Assembly: GCA_030447645.1 (NCBI GenBank) | Contig: JAUJOM010000013.1 | Location: forward strand, 1 to 64,000 | Length of the DNA: 64,000 nt | Direction of reading: 5' to 3' | Source: Longimicrobiaceae bacterium | Lineage (GTDB): Bacteria > Gemmatimonadota > Gemmatimonadetes > Longimicrobiales > Longimicrobiaceae | Shown: one piece after another, positions 37,015-45,764 of the stretch | Layout: every line of letters begins with the position of its first letter | Position numbering within the stretch: the stretch's first letter is position 1 | Notes under the pieces: generated by a model | The model's input: the letters and a program-made list of their open reading frames with translations, nothing else | Told to the model about the DNA's origin: nothing | Databases searched by the model: none | Program-made: the position numbers and the translations under genes

Positions 37015-37769
37015 GGATAGACGACCTCGCGCAGAAAGAGACCCTGGGGAGGAGCCGGCGGTGAGGCGAGGAGGGGGCTGGTGGGTGCGAGAAGCTCCGC
37101 GATGTCTTCCGCGGGCCGCAAACCGCGCCCGATGCTGACCAGAGTACCTACCAGATAGCGAACCATGTGGTGCAGAAAGCGGTTGGCGGTGATGTGAAAT
37201 TCGATTCCCACGTGCTCCCAGGGCCGCCACTTGGCGACGCTCACCGTGCAACGGTCGCCACGCTCCTCCTGACCTGCTTTGGCGAATGCACGGAAGGAGT
37301 GTTCGCCCAGCAGGGACTGCGCGGCACCTTCCATAGTGGGCACGTTGAGGTGCTCGGCCACCGGCCAGCACCAGCGGGCGTGGAAGGGGGAGCGGCAGTC
37401 CGGTGCCAGGCCGACGCGATACACATACGCGCGCAAGACTGCGTCATAGCGGGGGTGAAAATCCGCCTGGGCCTGCACGGCGTCGGCTACCCACACGTCG
37501 CCTGGAAGAAGCGCATTCATCGCGCGCCGGAGCGCCTGCGGTGTCCAGCGGGTGGGCGCGTCGACGGCGGCAACCTGTCCGGTGGCATGCACACCCCGGT
37601 CGGTCCGGCCGGACCCGAGCACCGTCGCGGGGGCGGCGAACAAGCGCCCGAGCACCCGTTCCACCTCGCCCTGGACGGTGCGCCGGCCCGGCTGCACCTG
37701 CCAGCCAAAGAACTCCGCTCCGTCGTAGTGAAGCGTGAATCGGATGCGGTGTCCAGCGGGCTCACTCAT
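37011..37769 (-). CDS. truA: tRNA pseudouridine(38-40) synthase TruA
   Basis: This enzyme modifies uridines 38-40 in the tRNA anticodon stem. It has 252 residues. The catalytic Asp is in GSGRTDRGVHATGQ, and FLHHMVRYLVGTLV marks the C-terminal half. The ATG at 37769 is chosen because it lies 7 nt after a -10 box. The longer frame starting at 37799 would begin at the -35 element. It heads the minus-strand purine operon. Confidence 0.95.
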   Translation of the reverse strand: MSEPAGHRIRFTLHYDGAEFFGWQVQPGRRTVQGEVERVLGRLFAAPATVLGSGRTDRGVHATGQVAAVDAPTRWTPQALRRAMNALLPGDVWVADAVQAQADFHPRYDAVLRAYVYRVGLAPDCRSPFHARWCWPVAEHLNVPTMEGAAQSLLGEHSFRAFAKAGQEERGDRCTVSVAKWRPWEHVGIEFHITANRFLHHMVRYLVGTLVSIGRGLRPAEDIAELLAPTSPLLASPPAPPQGLFLREVVYP

Positions 37770-37776
37770 CGGCGAC

Positions 37777-37804
37777 AAGCTACCGGCGAGCCCGGGCACG
37801 TCAA
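37777..37804 (-). promoter_or_regulatory. predicted truA/purine operon promoter, leaderless type
   Basis: On the minus strand TTGACG (37799-37804), a 16-bp spacer and TAGCTT (37777-37782) precede the truA ATG by 7 nt. The -10 region TAGCTTGTC is identical to that of mfd. No Shine-Dalgarno sequence can fit in such a short leader. Confidence 0.5.
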
Positions 37805-37818
37805 CCCTTCATTGCTGA

Positions 37819-37847
37819 TTGACAGGCTCGGGCGCTACGGGTAAACT
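37819..37847 (+). promoter_or_regulatory. predicted trpD promoter
   Basis: TTGACA (37819-37824) and TAAACT (37842-37847) are separated by exactly 17 bp, close to a sigma-70 consensus. Transcription should start about 25 nt before the trpD ATG. It is back to back with the truA promoter. Confidence 0.65.
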
Positions 37848-37878
37848 GCTGAATGGCTACGGGATACAGAAGCCCAGC

Positions 37879-38901
37879 ATGACCGCGGCGGAGCTGGTCC
37901 GAGCCGCCCTCAACCGGCCGCTCAGCGCCGAAGAAGCCGAAGCTGCCGTGGGTGCCATGGTGGATGGTACCGCTACGGCGGTGCAAACCGCGGCGATGCT
38001 GAGCGCCATTGCCACGCGGGGTGCCACCCCCGCGGAGGTGGCGGGCGGCGTTCGCGCGCTTCGCCAAGCGATGGTGCCGGTACAGGTCGCGGATGCGCGG
38101 GGGCTGGTGGACACCTGCGGCACCGGCGGCGGCGCGCTGACCACCTTCAATATATCCACAGCCGCCGGGCTCCTGGCCGCCGGCGCGGGGGTGCGGATCG
38201 CGAAGCACGGCAACCGGAGCTTCAGCTCACGCTCCGGTAGCGCGGACGTGCTCGAGGCTCTCGGGGTGCGAATCGAGTTGGATCCCAGTGAGGCGGTGAG
38301 GGTGCTGGAAAGCGCCGGGATTGTCTTCCTCTTCGCGCCGCTGTACCACCCCGCGATGCGGCAGGTCGGCCCGGTACGCCGGGAGCTGGGAGCACCGACC
38401 CTCTTCAACATCCTGGGTCCGCTGGCCAATCCGGCGTATGCGCGTCGCCAGCTGGTCGGCGTGGCCGACCCACGCCTGATGGTGTTGGTTGCGGAAGCGC
38501 TTCAGGAGCTCGGGCACTACCGCGCCCTGGTGGTGCATGGCGCGCCGGGCATGGACGAGTTCAGCCCACTGGGTACTACGGAGGTGGTGGAGCTGACTGG
38601 AGGAAAGCTTCGGCGGTGGCGATTTGATCCCGCGGAGCAGCTTGGCTGGGGTGGGTTTGCGCCTGCGGAGCTTGCCGGTGCCGATCCGGCCGATAATGCC
38701 CGGCTGGTGGAAGGCGTGCTGGACGGCCGCGTCGGTGGAGCGGCGCGAGCCGCCGTGGTGCTCAACGCCGGCGCCGCGATCTATCTCGCGGGACTCGCCG
38801 ATACGCTCGTGGAGGGAGTGAGCGCGGCCGAGCGGGCGCTGCAAGCGGGTGCGGGGAGTGCCTGCCTGCAGCGACTCCGGGCCGCCACGACTTTGATCTA
38901 G
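37879..38901 (+). CDS. trpD: anthranilate phosphoribosyltransferase TrpD
   Basis: This enzyme transfers phosphoribose from PRPP to anthranilate in tryptophan synthesis. It has 340 residues from the ATG at 37879. Signatures are VDTCGTGGGALTTFNIST (PRPP loop), KHGNRSFSSRSGSADVLEALG, and NILGPLANPA. The frame is open upstream to 37819, but that start is the promoter itself. It is isolated from trpC by the opposite-strand lexA unit. trpE and trpG are not in the window. Confidence 0.96.
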   Translation: MTAAELVRAALNRPLSAEEAEAAVGAMVDGTATAVQTAAMLSAIATRGATPAEVAGGVRALRQAMVPVQVADARGLVDTCGTGGGALTTFNISTAAGLLAAGAGVRIAKHGNRSFSSRSGSADVLEALGVRIELDPSEAVRVLESAGIVFLFAPLYHPAMRQVGPVRRELGAPTLFNILGPLANPAYARRQLVGVADPRLMVLVAEALQELGHYRALVVHGAPGMDEFSPLGTTEVVELTGGKLRRWRFDPAEQLGWGGFAPAELAGADPADNARLVEGVLDGRVGGAARAAVVLNAGAAIYLAGLADTLVEGVSAAERALQAGAGSACLQRLRAATTLI

Positions 38902-39032
38902 GCTGCCCTGCGCGGGGCGAAAACTGCCCGCAGCTCCCACGGGCCGGGAAAGGGCGCGGAGGCAGGGGGACGCAGTACCAGCATGCCGTTGCCGTCTCTG
39001 GCCAGGCGGCCGATCATGAAAAGGTTGGACAT
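38898..39032 (-). CDS. 44-residue small protein downstream of lexA
   Basis: A short frame starting MSNLFMIGRLARDG and ending PRRAA. The ATG at 39032 is preceded by GAGGAAA at 6 nt spacing, and it begins 11 nt after the lexA stop on the same strand. The stop overlaps the convergent trpD stop through a CTAG palindrome. The product is small, basic and partly hydrophobic at its start, with a central Pro-rich turn and no clear membrane segment. Genes beside lexA are often SOS-controlled, so an SOS-linked small protein is possible. No family is recognised. Confidence 0.45.
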   Translation of the reverse strand: MSNLFMIGRLARDGNGMLVLRPPASAPFPGPWELRAVFAPRRAA

Positions 39033-39043
39033 GGCGCGTTTCC

Positions 39044-39646
39044 TCAGTATTTGCGGATGACGCCTACGACGATACCCTGAATCTCCACCTCAGCGGAGTC
39101 GTACAGGAGTGGCTGCATCGTGGGATTGGCGGGCTGCAAGCGGATCCGGGCACCAGGCTCACGATAAAACTTTTTGACGGTGGCCGAGTCGCCTCCAATG
39201 AGCGCCACCACCATGTCGCCATTCTCCGCGGTGCGCCGCGAGTTGACCACGATATAATCCCCATCGCGTATCTGCTCGTCCACCATGGAGTTTCCCTTGA
39301 CGCGCAGCACGTAATTATTGCCCGACCGCATCATGTCGTGCGGCACGGCGATGGTTTCCTGCTCCTCGATGGCTTCGATGGGCAGGCCGGCTGCCACACT
39401 CCCGAGCAACGGCAGCTCTACGGCGAGTCCGGAGCCGGTGTGCACCACCTCCAGGGATCGGCTGCGATTGAAGTTCTTCCGCAGATAGCCTTTTTGCTCC
39501 AAATTACTCAGGTGCTCGTGCACGGTAGCGAGTGAAGAGTAGCCGAACGACTCGGCGATCTCCTCGAAGCTCGGTGAGTAGCCGTTGTCGTCGACGAAAC
39601 GATCGACGTAGTCGAGGATCTGGCGCTGCCGCTTGGTGAGTGGCAT
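39044..39646 (-). CDS. lexA: SOS repressor LexA
   Basis: A 200-residue repressor and self-cleaving protease of the DNA-damage response. The N-terminal winged helix (residues 1-65, with SPSFEEIAESFG and the recognition helix SLATVHEHLSNLEQKG) is followed by the cleavage site A86-G87 in SVAAGLPIE, catalytic S120 in GNSMVDEQ and catalytic K158 in ATVKKFYRE. All key residues are intact. The ATG at 39646 begins the conserved domain. The gene is divergent from trpC with only 42 bp between the starts. Confidence 0.97.
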   Translation of the reverse strand: MPLTKRQRQILDYVDRFVDDNGYSPSFEEIAESFGYSSLATVHEHLSNLEQKGYLRKNFNRSRSLEVVHTGSGLAVELPLLGSVAAGLPIEAIEEQETIAVPHDMMRSGNNYVLRVKGNSMVDEQIRDGDYIVVNSRRTAENGDMVVALIGGDSATVKKFYREPGARIRLQPANPTMQPLLYDSAEVEIQGIVVGVIRKY

Positions 39647-39673
39647 GTGAGTCGAGGCATGAGGAGTCACAGT

Positions 39674-39715
39674 CCGAACAAAGGCCGAATGCAATTTACC
39701 CGAACACAGCCCGAA
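39674..39715. repeat. paired 16-bp direct repeats at the lexA-trpC boundary
   Basis: CCGAACAAAGGCCGAA at 39674-39689 and CCGAACACAGCCCGAA at 39700-39715 match at 14 of 16 positions, 26 bp apart. Each unit itself contains two CCGAA half-sites 11 bp apart. They begin 28 bp upstream of the lexA start and overlap the trpC start. Their position suits an operator, possibly for LexA itself, but the second copy could also be coding coincidence. Confidence 0.4.
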
Positions 39716-40513
39716 GCGCAAGATGTACTGAGCCGTATCCTCCAGGTGAAGGAGCAGGAGGTGGCAGAGCTGCGTCCACGCCGCTCGGAACTTCGTTCCC
39801 GAGCGGCGGATGCATCCCCCACCCGCGGCTTCGCAGCCGCGCTCCGGACACCAGGAAGGGTCCAGCTCCTGGCCGAGGTGAAGCGTCGCTCCCCCTCGGC
39901 GGGGACGATCCGCGCGGACGCCCACGCAGGGGAGATAGCGCAGGCGTACGAGCGAGCCGGAGCGGCCGCGCTCTCCGTGCTGACGGACGAGCAGTTCTTT
40001 GGCGGGCATCTGGATGCGCTGCGCAGTGCTCGCGCGGCAACCGGGCTTCCGGTCCTGCGCAAGGACTTCATCATCGACCCGCTACAGCTGTGGGAGGCGC
40101 GGGTCGCCGGGGCGGACGCCATCCTGCTGATCGTTCGTGCTCTGGAGCAGGCTCTGCTGAGCGACCTGCTTGCTCTCGCGGCAGAGCTGGCGATGGACAC
40201 GCTGGTCGAGGCGCACACCGCAGCGGAGGTGTACCGGGCACTCGCCACCGGCGTAACACTTCTGGGCGTCAACAACCGGGATCTCGCCACCTTCACCACC
40301 GACCTGGGACTTTCGGAGCGGCTGGTACGCCACGTGCCTGCCGCGATCACCTTTGTGGCGGAGAGCGGCATCCACACGCCCGCCGATGTGGACCGCCTGG
40401 GTGCCTGCGGAGTGGATGCCGTCCTGGTGGGTGAGGCGCTGATGCGGCAGCCCGACATCACCGCGGCCGCGGCGGCGCTGGTCGGGCGGCCCAAGCTCGA
40501 CCGCGTGCAGTGA
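39689..40513 (+). CDS. trpC: indole-3-glycerol phosphate synthase TrpC
   Basis: This enzyme cyclises CdRP to indole-3-glycerol phosphate. It has 274 residues from the ATG at 39689; an in-frame start at 39647 is possible but would overlap the lexA start. The TIM-barrel signature LAEVKRRSPSAG, followed by LPVLRKDFIID, LLGVNNRDL and FVAESGI, carries the catalytic Lys/Glu residues. Its stop overlaps the trpF GTG by 4 nt. Confidence 0.95.
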   Translation: MQFTRTQPEAQDVLSRILQVKEQEVAELRPRRSELRSRAADASPTRGFAAALRTPGRVQLLAEVKRRSPSAGTIRADAHAGEIAQAYERAGAAALSVLTDEQFFGGHLDALRSARAATGLPVLRKDFIIDPLQLWEARVAGADAILLIVRALEQALLSDLLALAAELAMDTLVEAHTAAEVYRALATGVTLLGVNNRDLATFTTDLGLSERLVRHVPAAITFVAESGIHTPADVDRLGACGVDAVLVGEALMRQPDITAAAAALVGRPKLDRVQ

Positions 40514-41157
40514 CCCATCCAGCCGTGAAGGTGTGCGGGTTGACGCGTCGGGAGGATGCGCTCGTCGCGGCACGATCCGGCGCGGCGTACCTGGGTGTGG
40601 TGCTGGCACCTGGTGGCAAGCGTACTGTGGGCTTTGACCTGGCGGCTAGGCTCCTGGACGGGATTGACACGCGCCGCGTCGGCGTGTTCGTGGACGCCGA
40701 TCCGGAGAACCTGCATCGCTGCGGAGAAGCGCTGTCGCTCAGCGTGCTGCAGCTTCATGGCGACGAGACACCTGAACAGGTGCGCGAGGCCGCCGCCGGG
40801 CCATGGCGCGTCTGGAAGGCAGTGCGGATCCGCACAGCCGACGACTTTTTGCGCGCTGCGGAGCGATTTTCCGACTCCGCCGACGGCCTGCTGCTCGACG
40901 GGTGGCATCCGGCGGCACGTGGCGGCACGGGTACGCCTTTCCCCTGGGAAGCCATCGCCGAACATCGCGCAAAGTTGCCAAGCCACGTATCTTTGGTGGC
41001 CGCGGGCGGGTTGAGGGCCGACAACGTGGCTCTCGCCTGCGCACTGCTTCACCCGGCGGTCGTGGACGTAAGCTCCGGGGTTGAGCATGCTCCCGGCATC
41101 AAGGACCCCGATGCGATTCGCGCGTTCGTGGCTGCCGCGACAAACCTGAATTGGTGA
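40510..41157 (+). CDS. trpF: phosphoribosylanthranilate isomerase TrpF
   Basis: This enzyme isomerises PRA to CdRP. It has 215 residues with a GTG start. The catalytic cysteine is in [12 protein letters not shown], the general acid Asp is in LGVFVDAD, and the barrel ends with [10 protein letters not shown] and VDVSSGVE. It is coupled by overlap to trpC and lies just before trpB. Confidence 0.96.
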   Translation: MTHPAVKVCGLTRREDALVAARSGAAYLGVVLAPGGKRTVGFDLAARLLDGIDTRRVGVFVDADPENLHRCGEALSLSVLQLHGDETPEQVREAAAGPWRVWKAVRIRTADDFLRAAERFSDSADGLLLDGWHPAARGGTGTPFPWEAIAEHRAKLPSHVSLVAAGGLRADNVALACALLHPAVVDVSSGVEHAPGIKDPDAIRAFVAAATNLNW

Positions 41158-41159
41158 CC

Positions 41160-42353
41160 ATGCAAGCCGCTGCTGCAGACGCTGTACATTCCGGCCGCTG
41201 TGGGGCCTATGGTGGTCGGTTCGTTCCCGAAACGTTGATTGCCGCTCTGGATGAGCTCACAACCGTGTACGCCGAAGCTGACGCTGATCCCAGCTTTTGG
41301 GCCGAGCTGGACAATCTGTGGCGCGACTATGTGGGCCGACCGACGCCGCTGTACCAGGCCCTTCGACTCGGGGAAGCCGCAGGCGGGATCAGCGTCTACC
41401 TGAAGCGTGAAGACCTGAACCACACCGGGGCCCACAAGATCAACAATACACTCGGGCAGGTCCTGCTTGCCCGGCGTATGGGCAAAACGCGCATCATCGC
41501 GGAAACCGGCGCCGGCCAGCACGGGGTCGCCACCGCCACGGTGTGCGCTCTCTTTGGACTCCCCTGTGTGGTGTACATGGGCGAGGAGGACGTTCGGCGG
41601 CAGGCCCTCAACGTCTACCGCATGCGGCTGCTGGGCGCGGAGGTACGGCCGGTCAGCGGCGGGACCCGCACCCTCAAGGACGCTACCAACGAGGCGATTC
41701 GCGACTGGGTTACGCACGTTGCGGACACGCACTACATCATCGGCTCGGTGGTGGGTCCGGATCCGTACCCGCGCATGGTGCGTGACTTTCAGGCGGTGAT
41801 CGGCCGGGAAGCCCGCGCTCAGATTATGGAGATGGAGGGGCGGCTTCCCGCAGCGGTGGTTGCCTGTGTGGGAGGCGGGTCCAACGCCATCGGCATGTTC
41901 CACCCCTTCGTTGGGGATCTCGAGACGGCCCTGATCGGCGTGGAGGCGGCAGGGGAGGGGATCGAGAGCGGACGGCATGCCGCCACGCTGTCGGCGGGCA
42001 AGCCGGGGGTGCTGCACGGCTGCCTTTCATACCTGCTTCAAGACGCGTCGGGACAGGTGGCGGCGGCCCACTCGATTTCCGCCGGGCTGGATTATCCCGG
42101 CGTAGGGCCTGAGCACGCTGCCCTGAAAGATGCCGGGCGAGCGGAGTACGTCGCGGTGACGGACGGGGAGGCGCTGGACGGGTTCGGGCAACTCGCCCGG
42201 CTCGAAGGCATCATCCCCGCACTGGAAACTGCGCACGCCATCGCGTATGTGCTGCGTGAGGGTGTGCGCTGGCGGGATGCCGGTCCGGTGCTGGTGTGCT
42301 TGAGCGGGCGCGGCGACAAGGATGTGGCGCAGGTACTGGACCGCGAAGGCTGA
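41160..42353 (+). CDS. trpB: tryptophan synthase beta chain TrpB
   Basis: A PLP enzyme that joins indole and serine. It has 397 residues from the ATG at 41160; in-frame GTG (41154) and TTG (41151) codons overlap the trpF stop and are also possible. The PLP lysine is in [14 protein letters not shown], the phosphate loop is [10 protein letters not shown] and the N-terminal [10 protein letters not shown] is canonical. trpA follows immediately. Confidence 0.97.
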   Translation: MQAAAADAVHSGRCGAYGGRFVPETLIAALDELTTVYAEADADPSFWAELDNLWRDYVGRPTPLYQALRLGEAAGGISVYLKREDLNHTGAHKINNTLGQVLLARRMGKTRIIAETGAGQHGVATATVCALFGLPCVVYMGEEDVRRQALNVYRMRLLGAEVRPVSGGTRTLKDATNEAIRDWVTHVADTHYIIGSVVGPDPYPRMVRDFQAVIGREARAQIMEMEGRLPAAVVACVGGGSNAIGMFHPFVGDLETALIGVEAAGEGIESGRHAATLSAGKPGVLHGCLSYLLQDASGQVAAAHSISAGLDYPGVGPEHAALKDAGRAEYVAVTDGEALDGFGQLARLEGIIPALETAHAIAYVLREGVRWRDAGPVLVCLSGRGDKDVAQVLDREG

Positions 42354-43157
42354 GTGAGAACGGGTCAAATCGGGGCCGCATTCGCGCGTTGCCGCGAAGA
42401 GGGGCGGGCCGCGCTCGTGCCGTACCTAACCGCCGGTCACCCCACGCCCGCCCTCACCGCGGACGTGCTTGCCATGCTCGTGGAAGAGGGTGCGGACGTG
42501 ATCGAGCTGGGCGTCCCGTTCAGCGATCCGCTGGCGGACGGACCGACGATTCAGCGCTCGTCATACCAGGCGATCCAGCAGGGCGTCGACCTCGCCTGGG
42601 CACTGGATGCGCTTGCCGCGTTTCGGGCCCGGTACGACACGCCCGTGGTGGTGTTCACGTATCTGAATCCCGTGTTGCACCACGGAATGGAGCGCTTCCT
42701 GGACGATGCGACCGCCGCGGGTGCGGATGGTGTCCTGATCACCGATCTGCCCACAGGGTACGACGCTGCCTGGGAGCGTTTGCTGGAGACAAGCCCGCTC
42801 GACTTGGTACGGCTGGTAGCTCCCACCTCCACCGCTGAGCGCGCACGAGCTATCGCGGCGCGGGCACAGGGATTTCTTTACTACGTTTCCCGCACGGGTG
42901 TGACAGGCGTGCGCCAGAGCCTGGCCGAAAACCTCGGGCGCGAAGTCGCGGCGCTTCGCGGCGTCTCGTCCGTGCCTGTGGCGGTTGGCTTTGGCATCTC
43001 AACCGCCGATCAAGCGCGCACCGTCGCTGCGCTGGCCGATGGCGTGGTGGTGGGCAGCGCACTGGTAGACGCGCTCGCAAATGGGGGAGTCCCGGCTGCT
43101 CGGCGGCTGATGCGTGACCTGCGGACGGCAACCACCCACATCCACGTCGCTGCCTAG
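42354..43157 (+). CDS. trpA: tryptophan synthase alpha chain TrpA
   Basis: This subunit cleaves indole-3-glycerol phosphate and channels indole to TrpB. It has 267 residues with a GTG start right after the trpB stop. The catalytic Glu and Asp are in VIELGVPFSDPLADGP, followed by FTYLNPVL, YYVSRTGVTG and VAVGFGIST. It is the last trp gene, with panB following without a gap. Confidence 0.97.
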   Translation: MRTGQIGAAFARCREEGRAALVPYLTAGHPTPALTADVLAMLVEEGADVIELGVPFSDPLADGPTIQRSSYQAIQQGVDLAWALDALAAFRARYDTPVVVFTYLNPVLHHGMERFLDDATAAGADGVLITDLPTGYDAAWERLLETSPLDLVRLVAPTSTAERARAIAARAQGFLYYVSRTGVTGVRQSLAENLGREVAALRGVSSVPVAVGFGISTADQARTVAALADGVVVGSALVDALANGGVPAARRLMRDLRTATTHIHVAA

Positions 43158-43961
43158 GTGCCGCGCAAGACCATCCGCGACCTCCGGATCATGAAGGAGC
43201 GAGGTGAGCCTATCGCCGCGCTTACGGCGTACGACTACCTGTTCGCGGGCATCGTAGACGCCGCCGGAGTCGATGTCGTACTCGTGGGCGACTCGCTGGG
43301 TCAGGTGGTGCTGGGTCTGGATTCGACGCTGCCGGTCAGCGTCGATGACATGATTCGTCATGCGAGCGCCGTCTGCCGTGGAGTGCGCCAGGCGCTGGTC
43401 GTTGTGGACATGCCGTTTCTTTCCTACCAGACCAGCCGCCGCGACGCCATTCGTAATGCGGGGCGCTTGCTGCAAGAAACCGGCGCCGCCGCGGTGAAGC
43501 TGGAGGGTGGATCTCCCCGCATGGCGGATACAGTGCAAGCCCTCGTCGAAATCGGCATCCCGGTAATGGCGCACCTTGGGTTCACTCCGCAGTCGGTGCA
43601 TGGACTCGGCGGCGCACGTGTGCAGGGCAGGGAGGCCGGCGGCGCGGAGCGGATGCTGGAGGATGCAGAGCGACTCCAACAGGCCGGCGCCTTTTCGCTC
43701 GTGCTCGAGCTGGTTCCCGGACCCCTGGCCAGGTCGCTTTCCGCCGCCTTGCAGATCCCCACGATCGGTATCGGTGCGGGAGCAGGGTGCGACGGGCAGA
43801 TCCTGGTACTCCCGGACATGCTGGGACTGAACGCCGGCTTCGAGCCCCGCTTTCTGCGCCGCTTCGCCGACTTGGGGGCTGCCGCCTCCGCCGGGGTGGA
43901 GTCGTACGTCCACGCCGTGCGCGCCGGGGAGTACCCTGCTACCGAGCACACTTTCGAGTAG
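43158..43961 (+). CDS. panB: 3-methyl-2-oxobutanoate hydroxymethyltransferase PanB
   Basis: The first committed enzyme of pantothenate synthesis (ketopantoate formation with methylene-THF). It has 267 residues with a GTG start. LTAYDYLFAGIVDAAGVD, VGDSLG, AVKLEGG, MAHLGFTPQSVHGLGG and IGIGAGAGCDGQILV are family hallmarks. It adjoins trpA, so the trp and pan genes are probably one transcript. Confidence 0.96.
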   Translation: MPRKTIRDLRIMKERGEPIAALTAYDYLFAGIVDAAGVDVVLVGDSLGQVVLGLDSTLPVSVDDMIRHASAVCRGVRQALVVVDMPFLSYQTSRRDAIRNAGRLLQETGAAAVKLEGGSPRMADTVQALVEIGIPVMAHLGFTPQSVHGLGGARVQGREAGGAERMLEDAERLQQAGAFSLVLELVPGPLARSLSAALQIPTIGIGAGAGCDGQILVLPDMLGLNAGFEPRFLRRFADLGAAASAGVESYVHAVRAGEYPATEHTFE

Positions 43962-43966
43962 CGGTG

Positions 43967-44812
43967 ATGCAACAGCTCCGCACCCGAGCGGAAGTGCGCG
44001 CCGCGGTCGCCGAAGCCCGGCAGAACGGCTCGCGCATCGCGCTGGTGCCCACCATGGGCTTTCTGCACGAGGGGCACTTGTCGCTGATCGACCGCGCCCG
44101 CACCCTGGCGGATTGCGTGGTGATTTCCGTCTTCGTGAACCCGCTCCAGTTCGGGCCGACGGACGACCTGGAGCGCTACCCGCGTGCGCTCGGCCGCGAC
44201 GCGGAACTGGCGAGTGCGCGCGGAGCCGACCTGCTCTTCGCGCCCTCGGTCACGGAGATGTACCCCGACGGCGAGCCCCGCGTGAGCGTGGTACCCGGAC
44301 CCGAGGCCGAACGGCTGTGCGGGGTGTCGCGGCCGGGGCACTTCCGCGGTGTACTCACCATCGTGGCGAAGCTGTTCGGGATCGTGCAGCCCGACGCCGC
44401 GGTGTTCGGCCAGAAAGACGCTCAGCAGGCCGCGCTGATCCGCCGCATGGTTCGCGATCTGGACATGCCGGTTCAGGTCGAGATCGCACCCACGGTGCGG
44501 GAGCCGGACGGTCTCGCGCTCAGCTCTCGCAACGTTTACCTGTCGCCTGACGAGCGGGACCGCGCACTCGCACTGGTCGGCGGGCTGAACCGCTGCCAGG
44601 CCCTGTTCGCGGCAGGTGAAACGGACCCGGAGGTACTGCGCGCTGCGCTGCGCCACGCGTTGAATGCCCCGGGCGTGGAAGCTGAATACGCGGAGGTGGT
44701 GGACTCCGCAAGGTTTGCCCCCTTGCAGCGCGTGGTCTCAGGTACCGTGTGCGCGGTGGCCGCGCGGCTGGGAACGACTCGTTTGATCGACAATCTCGTC
44801 CTTGGCTCCTGA
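43967..44812 (+). CDS. panC: pantothenate synthetase PanC
   Basis: This enzyme condenses pantoate and beta-alanine with ATP. It has 281 residues from the ATG at 43967 (a GTG lies one codon upstream). The HIGH-type motif is PTMGFLHEGHLSL, followed by VFVNPLQFGPTDDLERYPR and VFGQKDAQQAALIRRMV. It follows panB by 5 nt. Confidence 0.96.
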   Translation: MQQLRTRAEVRAAVAEARQNGSRIALVPTMGFLHEGHLSLIDRARTLADCVVISVFVNPLQFGPTDDLERYPRALGRDAELASARGADLLFAPSVTEMYPDGEPRVSVVPGPEAERLCGVSRPGHFRGVLTIVAKLFGIVQPDAAVFGQKDAQQAALIRRMVRDLDMPVQVEIAPTVREPDGLALSSRNVYLSPDERDRALALVGGLNRCQALFAAGETDPEVLRAALRHALNAPGVEAEYAEVVDSARFAPLQRVVSGTVCAVAARLGTTRLIDNLVLGS

Positions 44813-45342
44813 TCTACCAGACTGGGCGGAAGCCTCCTGCCCGGCGCCAACACATGCTGCGGGTCGGCGCGCTCATGGCGGAGTGGGCGGCGGCGCTCGG
44901 CCTCGCGCAAGCCGAAGTAGCGCGCTGGCAACGTACGGGATTGTTGCACGACTGCTTGCGTGATGCTCCGCCGGAGCAGCTTCGCGGCGAAGCGCCCGCG
45001 CAATTCCGGGAATTGTCAGACGCGGTGCTGCACGGGCCCGCCGCCGCGGAGCGCCTGGCCGACAGCATCGATGCGGAGATGGCCGACGCCATTCGCTATC
45101 ACACCCTCGGCTACGCCGGATGGGATCGGCTCGGCTGCGCTCTGTTCCTCGCCGATTACCTGGAGCCGGGGCGCAAGTGGGACCCCGAGGGCAGGGCTGC
45201 GCTACGTGCGCGGGTTCCCGGCGAATTCGATGCAGTGCTCCGGGAAGTCGTCGCGGAGCGTTTGACGCGCCTCATCAGCCACGGCAAGCCGGTCCGGCCG
45301 GAAAGTGTCGCGTTCTGGAACCGACTGGCCGGGGCACCTTGA
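44802..45342 (+). CDS. yqeK: YqeK-like HD-domain phosphohydrolase, 5' end shifted by one apparent 1-bp insertion
   Basis: An HD-family protein of about 180 residues; the YqeK group hydrolyses diadenosine tetraphosphate symmetrically. Metal ligands are visible: His in RRQHMLRVG, His-Asp in GLLHDCLRD, His in IRYHTLG and Asp in FLADYLEPGRKW. The N-terminus APDLPDWAEASC lies in one frame after a TTG at 44802 and overlaps panC. Deleting one C from the CCC at 44840-44842 joins it to RRQHMLRVG. If the sequence is right as given, translation must instead begin at an internal ATG (44854), losing the first ligand. YqeK genes often neighbour nadD and rsfS, which are absent here. Confidence 0.75.
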
Positions 45343-45764
45343 CCCGGCTGGAGGGGGTGGGCCTTGCGTTCACCCTCGTCCTGGTTGCTGTGGGTTTCGG
45401 GAGCCTGGTTGCCGGGCTTGGCGGCAGCCAGGAGGTGCGGCCGCCAACGCCCGGTGAAACCGCAAACACACCTCACGTTCGGGTGGAGGTGCTTAACGCC
45501 GCCAACGTCCCCGGGCTTGCGCGGGAAGGCACGCGGCGTCTCCGGGACGCCGGCTTCGACGTGGTGTATTTCGGGAATGCCGCCGGCCAGGCGCGAGAGA
45601 AAAGCGTGGTGCTGGATCGCGCCGGGGAGCTGGAAACGGCCCGCGACGTAGCCCGGGTGCTGGGCATCCCCCATGTCCGGTCCGTGCCGAACAAGGAGCT
45701 GTACCTCGACGTTTCCGTTCTGCTTGGGCGGGACTGGCGCGTTGAAAAGGCTAGCGCGCGCTGA
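45339..45764 (+). CDS. membrane-anchored LytR_C-domain protein
   Basis: A 141-residue protein with one N-terminal membrane helix (about 6-28) and an extracytoplasmic LytR C-terminal (LytR_C) domain, seen as VRVEVLNAANVPGLAREGTR and the terminal strand LYLDVSVLLG. The TTG start overlaps the yqeK stop (TTGA). The family is found alone or on LytR-CpsA-Psr enzymes in cell-wall contexts; the standalone form has no proven activity. Its end overlaps the convergent rlmN by 14 bp. Confidence 0.8.
   Translation: MTRLEGVGLAFTLVLVAVGFGSLVAGLGGSQEVRPPTPGETANTPHVRVEVLNAANVPGLAREGTRRLRDAGFDVVYFGNAAGQAREKSVVLDRAGELETARDVARVLGIPHVRSVPNKELYLDVSVLLGRDWRVEKASAR

Noticed and set aside
39667-41088. Long open frame on the minus strand opposite trpC-trpF
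   Set aside because: Ser/Arg-rich low-complexity product in the shadow of two well-conserved genes.
43424-44656. Long minus-strand frame opposite panB-panC
   Set aside because: No family similarity, biased composition, and fully antisense to panB and panC.
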